A stretch of DNA of 10,643 nt. Origin: Flavobacteriaceae bacterium. Lineage in GTDB: Bacteria; Bacteroidota; Bacteroidia; Flavobacteriales; Flavobacteriaceae. The notes under the pieces were generated by a model. The model saw only the letters and a list, made by a program, of their open reading frames with translations, ran no database searches and was not told the DNA's origin. The DNA lies in NCBI GenBank assembly GCA_002690085.1, contig NZDM01000018.1, forward strand, positions 1-10,643, in the 5' to 3' direction. The translations under genes and the position numbers were made by a program. Positions 6,488-10,643 of the stretch are shown in pieces (the first letter of the stretch is position 1; each line of letters begins with the position of its first letter).

Positions 6488-7771
6488 TTAGAAAGAGTCC
6501 AATAAAGTTTCCAAAGCCATACCCCTAGACCCTTTTATCAAAATCAATGCATCTTTAAAAACTAAGGATTGAAGCTGATTTCGAAACGATTCCGTAGTTT
6601 TAAAAAAGTTGGCTTTTGACGAATCAGAAGCTAATTCAAAAAAGTGTGAACCTACATAATATGCAGATGAAAAATTTAAAGAGTTTACCTCATCAATAAC
6701 AGCTTGATGCTCTGACTTACTGTGAACACCCAGTTCAAACATATCCCCTAAAATTACAATCTTTAAGGGGCTTTTCATGGAATTAAAATTATACAAGGCC
6801 ACCTCCATACTGCTAGGGTTGGCATTGTAAGCGTCTAAAATAATGGTATTGGAGCCTTTTTGGATAATTTGAGAACGGTTGTTATTTGGGGTGTAAGATT
6901 CAATGCCTTTTTTAATATTTTCGATACTGACTTCAAAAAAACAACCCATGGCAATGGCCGCGGCACCATTGGAAAAATTATAAATTCCAACAAGCTGACT
7001 TTCCATTGTGCACCCCTGTGATTCAAAGCTTATAAAAGGGGTTTCAGATGTCATCGATACTTGAATATTAGAACTATTTTTTTTTGAAAAAATATGCGAT
7101 TTCTTATAGCTTCCAATATGTTGTACTTGCTTTTTATCATCCCCATTTATGAAAACAAGACCCTTGTTACTCTTTAAATAATCGTACAATTCACATTTAC
7201 CTTTGATTACGCCTGCAGCACTACCGAAACCTTCCAAATGGGCCTTACCAAAATTAGTAATGTATCCGCAGTTAGGCGCCGAAATTTGACAAAGTTTGGC
7301 GATTTCTCCGATGTGGTTGGCCCCCATTTCAACGATTCCAATGTCTACTGAGGCATCCATTTGAAGTAAGGTCAGTGGAACTCCAATATGATTGTTGTAA
7401 TTTCCTTGAGTAGCATGTGTTTTATAGCGTTGGGCCAAAACCGAATTAATCAGTTCTTTCGTGGTTGTTTTCCCATTGCTACCAGTAATAGCAATGATTG
7501 GAATATTTAAATATTTGCGATGAAAATTAGCCAGTTCTTGCAACGTATTTAAAACATTTCGGACCAAAATAAAACGCGGATTACTTTGGAATTGCTGTTC
7601 ATCTATTATACAATAAGACGCTCCAGAATCCAGTGCCTTTTTGGCAAAATCATTGCCGTTAAAATTTTCTCCTTTTAAAGCAAAAAAAAGCGCGCCATGG
7701 GCTATAGAACGAGTGTCTGTAGAAACCCCATTGAATTTTAAAAATAAGCGATGAAGCTTCTCAATTTTCAT
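6488..7771 (-). CDS. murF: UDP-N-acetylmuramoyl-tripeptide--D-alanyl-D-alanine ligase MurF
   Basis: MurF adds D-Ala-D-Ala to UDP-MurNAc-tripeptide using ATP, the last cytoplasmic amino-acid-adding step of peptidoglycan precursor synthesis. The 427-residue protein is of normal length for Bacteroidota. The N-terminal UDP-binding domain shows GVSTDTRSIAHGALFFALKG (15-34). The central ATPase domain has the P-loop GSNGKTTT (97-104), NYNNHIGVP (124-132), EMGANHIGEI (148-157), NFGKAHLEGFGS (173-184) and KGKCELYDYL (190-199), where Lys192 is the probable carbamylated lysine. The C-terminal domain has DAYNANPSSM (313-322), LGDMFELG (341-348) and LIKGSRGM (411-418). It converges on the DUF6702-type gene with a 25-bp gap. 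It lies downstream of gldJ, but a strong hairpin separates the two, ending 15 nt before the murF ATG. Confidence 0.97.
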   Translation of the reverse strand: MKIEKLHRLFLKFNGVSTDTRSIAHGALFFALKGENFNGNDFAKKALDSGASYCIIDEQQFQSNPRFILVRNVLNTLQELANFHRKYLNIPIIAITGSNGKTTTKELINSVLAQRYKTHATQGNYNNHIGVPLTLLQMDASVDIGIVEMGANHIGEIAKLCQISAPNCGYITNFGKAHLEGFGSAAGVIKGKCELYDYLKSNKGLVFINGDDKKQVQHIGSYKKSHIFSKKNSSNIQVSMTSETPFISFESQGCTMESQLVGIYNFSNGAAAIAMGCFFEVSIENIKKGIESYTPNNNRSQIIQKGSNTIILDAYNANPSSMEVALYNFNSMKSPLKIVILGDMFELGVHSKSEHQAVIDEVNSLNFSSAYYVGSHFFELASDSSKANFFKTTESFRNQLQSLVFKDALILIKGSRGMALETLLDSF

Positions 7772-7786
7772 AACTTAAATGTACAA

Positions 7787-7815
7787 AAAAGTCCTAAATA
7801 TAATTTAGGACTTTT
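7787..7815 (-). terminator. Terminator-like hairpin between gldJ and murF
   Basis: AAAAGTCCTAAAT (7787-7799) and ATTTAGGACTTTT (7803-7815) form a perfect 13-bp stem with a 3-nt loop. On the minus strand the stem runs into TTTTTTG, as in an intrinsic terminator for gldJ. Only 15 nt remain before the murF ATG at 7771, too little for a separate promoter, so murF expression from this side would need read-through. Confidence 0.75.
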
Positions 7816-7834
7816 AAAATAACAGAAACTATTT

Positions 7835-9502
7835 TTAATTTTTTCTTTTCTTTTTATTCATTGACTTGGATCCAACTCTAGACATAGCACATCTAAAACC
7901 GATAAAATCAGTCGCCATATCTTCGGGGTAGAAACGCCTCTGCGCTGGGTCTATCCAAAATTCTCTGTCTTTCCAAGATCCTCCTTTGTAAACTCGTGCT
8001 TGGTCATTTACGAGCGAAGTTCTTGTATTAGATTTGTCATATTCTCTGTTAATTGTGCCATCCGAATTGGCTCCTACTATATGCTTAGGAGAATCATACA
8101 TTTTTCTAGTTACATCAGAATTTGAATCCTCTCCCTCTTCAAAATCGTCAAAATATCTTGACGATTGTTTATCCCCATCTCTAAAATTCCGATTGTCACT
8201 TTTATCAAAATTTGTTCTTAAATATGTTTCTTCTTCGTCAACCGGAATTTTAGCAAGCTGACCAGGAAGGCTTTTTGGAATAATTTTTCCATTTGTAAGC
8301 GTATCGTATTCAAAATTATCAGTCCCAATTACTTTTACAGATCCATCTTCAGCAAGCGCGTTCTTAGTGTAAATATTTCCTCTGTAATAGGCAAAATCAT
8401 TGAATTCATCGTCAACAATTGGGCGGTAGACATCTGCAACCCACTCCGCTACATTACCCGCCATATCATAAATACCGAAATCATTTGGATCATACGACAT
8501 TACTTCATTAGTAATATCTGCACCATCGTCAGACCACCCTGCAATACCTCCGTAATCACCTTTTCCTTGTTTAAAGTTTGCTAACTGATCTCCTTTTATT
8601 TTTCTTTCTCCAGTTCTGGTATACTGACCATTCCAAGGGTATTTTTTTCTACCGCGATAGATGTTGTATTCTCTAATCCCCGTTAGACCAAGAGCTGCAT
8701 ATTCCCATTCTGCTTCTGTTGGAAGCCTATATTTAATTTGAATTAAGCCTGTTTCTCTTGATGCAAAGCCAATCAAAGTGTCATTTCGTCTGTTGCCTTT
8801 ACCACCTAAATGAGTTCCAAGACTGTCTTTAAATGTTTGATTTGGGACATTCACATAGGTGTCAAGGTTAAAATTGTTAGTGGCAGTTACAGATTCAGTA
8901 GGAATGTGTGCACCTCTTTCTAAATATCCTTCTTTTTGTAGGACCATTTCACCTACACGGTCTGATCTCCACTTGGCATATTCATTGGCCTGAAGCCAAC
9001 TCACACCAACAACAGGATAGTTGCGATAAGCAGGATGACGCAAATAATTTTCCACCAAAATCTCGGCAGACCCCAATCGATTTCTCCAAACTAAAGTGTC
9101 GGGAAGTAAACCATTATAAATATCCTCAAATTCAGGATTTTCTGGAGGATAAACTCGTTTAATCCAGTCTAAATACTCTAAATACATAAGGTTGGTAACC
9201 TCTGTCTCATCAATATAAAAGGATTGAACGTGCTGTTGATTTGGAGTGTTGTTCCAATCGTGCATGACATCATCCTGAACTTTCCCCATCGTGAAAGTTC
9301 CACCTTCAACGAAGACTAGTCCAGGGGCTGTCTCTTGTTCTTTAAATCTTGTATTGTACTGAAAGCCACCTTCTTTAGCATTGATTTGCCATCCTGTACC
9401 CCGTGAGGAATTACCATATTTTGAGGAGGATTTACTGCAGCCCAGCATAGATAAGGAAAAAAGCGCTATAAAGGACCATCTAAATATTTTGTTGTGTTTC
9501 AT
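7835..9502 (-). CDS. gldJ: Gliding motility / type IX secretion lipoprotein GldJ
   Basis: GldJ is an outer-membrane lipoprotein required for gliding and for type IX secretion in flavobacteria. The 555-residue protein matches the known GldJ length. A type II signal peptide ends at the lipobox SMLGC, making Cys22 the lipidation site. The body is a formylglycine-generating-enzyme/sulfatase-modifying-factor fold: GLVFVEGGTFTMG (61-73), DETEVTNLMYLEYLDW (98-113), PVVGVSWLQANEYAKW (163-178), RLPTEAEWEYAA (259-270), YDMAGNVAEWVAD (345-357), RVYKGGSW (503-510) and FIGFRCA (533-539). The active-site cysteines of true formylglycine enzymes, which follow the KGGS motif, are absent: the sequence there is KGGSWKDREFWIDPAQRR. 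A structural rather than enzymatic role is therefore expected. An acidic, Asp/Asn-rich insert covers 427-465, and the C-terminus is a Lys-rich tail (546-555). It is divergent from porU, a typical flavobacterial arrangement. Confidence 0.95.
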   Translation of the reverse strand: MKHNKIFRWSFIALFSLSMLGCSKSSSKYGNSSRGTGWQINAKEGGFQYNTRFKEQETAPGLVFVEGGTFTMGKVQDDVMHDWNNTPNQQHVQSFYIDETEVTNLMYLEYLDWIKRVYPPENPEFEDIYNGLLPDTLVWRNRLGSAEILVENYLRHPAYRNYPVVGVSWLQANEYAKWRSDRVGEMVLQKEGYLERGAHIPTESVTATNNFNLDTYVNVPNQTFKDSLGTHLGGKGNRRNDTLIGFASRETGLIQIKYRLPTEAEWEYAALGLTGIREYNIYRGRKKYPWNGQYTRTGERKIKGDQLANFKQGKGDYGGIAGWSDDGADITNEVMSYDPNDFGIYDMAGNVAEWVADVYRPIVDDEFNDFAYYRGNIYTKNALAEDGSVKVIGTDNFEYDTLTNGKIIPKSLPGQLAKIPVDEEETYLRTNFDKSDNRNFRDGDKQSSRYFDDFEEGEDSNSDVTRKMYDSPKHIVGANSDGTINREYDKSNTRTSLVNDQARVYKGGSWKDREFWIDPAQRRFYPEDMATDFIGFRCAMSRVGSKSMNKKKRKN

Positions 9503-9658
9503 ACTTAATTTTTATTTAAAAAGTATTTAAAAAATTGAAATTGCAATATACTAAATATGATTTGGTTTGCAATAAAATTTTAAATCGTTTGTGTAATATT
9601 TAAACTTAAAAAGATTTATGTTTTATCAAATAACGATTATTATGAGATTTTATTATTG

Positions 9659-9666
9659 TAATTTTG
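9659..9666 (+). promoter_or_regulatory. Candidate porU promoter, -7 box (distal)
   Basis: A second TAATTTTG box sits exactly 32 bp upstream of the proximal one, within the 10-bp direct repeat TAATTTTGAA (9659-9668 and 9691-9700). No TTG is found at a normal -33 distance, so it is weaker evidence than the proximal copy. Confidence 0.3.
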
Positions 9667-9690
9667 AAAATCAAGTTAGTATTTGCATAC

Positions 9691-9698
9691 TAATTTTG
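9691..9698 (+). promoter_or_regulatory. Candidate porU promoter, -7 box (proximal)
   Basis: TAATTTTG is a perfect TAnnTTTG match ending 21 nt before the porU ATG, giving a short leader. The nearest upstream TTG (9664-9666) is 24 nt away, slightly beyond the usual range. That TTG is itself the end of an identical upstream box, so the two may overlap in function. Confidence 0.5.
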
Positions 9699-9719
9699 AA
9701 GAACACTCGTTAAGTTTTC

Positions 9720-10643
9720 ATGAAGAAAATTTCTTTTTTTTTAACGCTTTGGTGCATTGTGACGCTGAGCCATTCCCAAACCCAGCGCTTTGAAATTGAC
9801 TGGAACAGTTCAAAAGTTTTTTCTGTGGGGTCAAAGCAAATTGAGCTTCCTCATTTTAAATTAAAAAATTTTAATTTCTCTTTTGAAAAAGGTATCACCT
9901 ACACAGCGCAGTTGGATGACAAAACACCCGTCAATTTAAAAAGTGTTAAAATCATAAACCTAATTACGACTATTGTTACAGAATCAGAATTAAAAGATTT
10001 AAAATTAAGTTGGATTCCAAACGATGTTCAATTGAGAGCTTTCAATTCAAATGCAAGAGGCAAAGTCTCTAATACCATCGAAATAAATCCTATTTTCAAC
10101 GATAATGGTATCTTAAAAAAAGTAGTAAATTTTACACTTTCTTACACTTCATCCTCTAACAATAGATTATCTAGTTTAAGCACTTCCCTTCAAAGTTCTG
10201 CATTGAAAACAGGCCAATGGTATCGCTTTGCGGTTGATACAACAGGAGTTCAAAAATTAGATAAGGGATTTTTTGATGCACTTGGAATCAATACGGATGT
10301 TATAAACCCAAAAAAAATCAAAGTTTATGGACATGGTGGGCAATCATTACCTTTGCTAAATAATGAAACCCAATCTTATGACTTGATTCAAAACGCGATC
10401 CAATTTTTTGGAGAAGAAGATGGCGTCTTTAACAACGAAGATTTTTTGCTTTTTTATGCCATTGGGCCAAAGTATTACAAAGCTGAAAACAATTCACATA
10501 TCAACCCTTACAGCGATGTTTGTTACTATTACATTGAAATTGGTAGTGAAAATGGCTTGCGCATGAGCGCCGCTAACCAACCTTCAGGGAACCCAAGCAC
10601 CTCATTTACCACATTTCACGATTATAAATTTTTTGAAAAAGAC
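9720..10643 (+). CDS. porU: Type IX secretion system sortase PorU (partial, N-terminal 308 residues)
   Basis: PorU is the cell-surface, gingipain-like cysteine peptidase/transpeptidase of the T9SS attachment complex. It removes C-terminal sorting domains from cargo and joins the cargo to surface lipopolysaccharide. By hand translation, ATG at 9720 opens 308 codons without a stop to the window edge. Residues 1-19 form a Sec signal peptide (MKKISFFLTLWCIVTLSHS, then QTQRF). A beta-rich N-terminal region follows. The PorU-typical segment starts near 164: GQWYRFAVDTTGVQKLDKGF (165-184), LGIN, NPKKIKVYGHGGQSLPLL (196-213), and NAIQFFGEEDGVFNNEDFLLFY (225-246). The catalytic His/Cys peptidase domain lies beyond the window, so activity cannot be judged. 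PorU usually exceeds 1,100 residues. It is divergent from gldJ; in related flavobacteria porV follows porU, which would be expected just outside this window. Confidence 0.9.
   Translation, partial: MKKISFFLTLWCIVTLSHSQTQRFEIDWNSSKVFSVGSKQIELPHFKLKNFNFSFEKGITYTAQLDDKTPVNLKSVKIINLITTIVTESELKDLKLSWIPNDVQLRAFNSNARGKVSNTIEINPIFNDNGILKKVVNFTLSYTSSSNNRLSSLSTSLQSSALKTGQWYRFAVDTTGVQKLDKGFFDALGINTDVINPKKIKVYGHGGQSLPLLNNETQSYDLIQNAIQFFGEEDGVFNNEDFLLFYAIGPKYYKAENNSHINPYSDVCYYYIEIGSENGLRMSAANQPSGNPSTSFTTFHDYKFFEKD

Larger units (their letters stand above)
9503..9719. promoter_or_regulatory. AT-rich divergent gldJ/porU promoter region
   Basis: This 217-bp spacer must hold the promoters of both gldJ (leftward) and porU (rightward). 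It is very AT-rich. For porU there are two TAATTTTG boxes (9659-9666 and 9691-9698). For gldJ I find only an imperfect box, GTTATTTG on the minus strand (complement of 9627-9634), so its promoter is not firmly placed. An 11-bp tandem repeat (TATTTAAAAA twice, 9513-9533) lies in the likely gldJ leader. I see no gene or tRNA here. Confidence 0.65.

Noticed and set aside
6835..7026. A 63-codon minus-strand open frame inside murF in another frame
   Set aside because: It lies entirely within the conserved murF coding sequence, with no independent signals.
8908..9162. An 84-codon plus-strand open frame antisense to gldJ
   Set aside because: It opposes the conserved SUMF1-type region of gldJ, and its composition is that of a shadow frame.
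7835..9502. Annotation as a sulfatase-modifying (formylglycine-generating) enzyme
   Set aside because: The catalytic cysteines are missing, and the length, lipobox and porU neighbourhood fit GldJ.

Overview
The window reads as chromosomal DNA of a member of the Flavobacteriaceae (Bacteroidota). Supporting signs are the low GC content, several promoter -7 boxes of the Bacteroidota form TAnnTTTG, no visible Shine-Dalgarno sequences before the starts, and the pairing of porU with gldJ, genes of type IX secretion (T9SS) and gliding that are confined to this phylum. Every long reading frame has a recognisable family. I see no mobile element, CRISPR array, prophage or island boundary, and no clear new multi-gene system.

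Layout. At the left, on the minus strand, lie folD (its 3' part is outside the window) and ffh, 16 bp apart and probably co-transcribed as ffh-folD. Next, also on the minus strand, come a short-chain dehydrogenase and, upstream of it, a multi-pass membrane protein of the TIGR02206/YwaF/TMEM164-like family, 36 bp apart and probably one operon. A divergent promoter region then leads on the plus strand to tRNA-Val(GAC), a strong 11-bp hairpin, a secreted M1-family zinc metallopeptidase and a small DUF6702-type exported protein. Converging on these from the right are murF and gldJ (minus strand), with a perfect 13-bp hairpin between them. A 217-bp AT-rich divergent spacer separates gldJ from porU, whose first 308 codons fill the right end.

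How they work together. Ffh delivers membrane proteins co-translationally to the translocon, and FolD supplies one-carbon folates; their adjacency looks like a housekeeping operon. GldJ (outer-membrane lipoprotein) and PorU (sortase of the T9SS attachment complex) serve secretion and gliding at the cell surface. MurF completes the peptidoglycan precursor pentapeptide. The M1 peptidase and the DUF6702 protein look like an envelope-directed pair of unknown purpose.

The points most worth a second look are regulatory: two hairpins only 15-20 nt upstream of start codons (murF and the M1 gene), the interleaved divergent promoters at tRNA-Val, and the repeat-rich porU/gldJ spacer. The least characterised proteins are the TMEM164-like protein and the DUF6702 protein.
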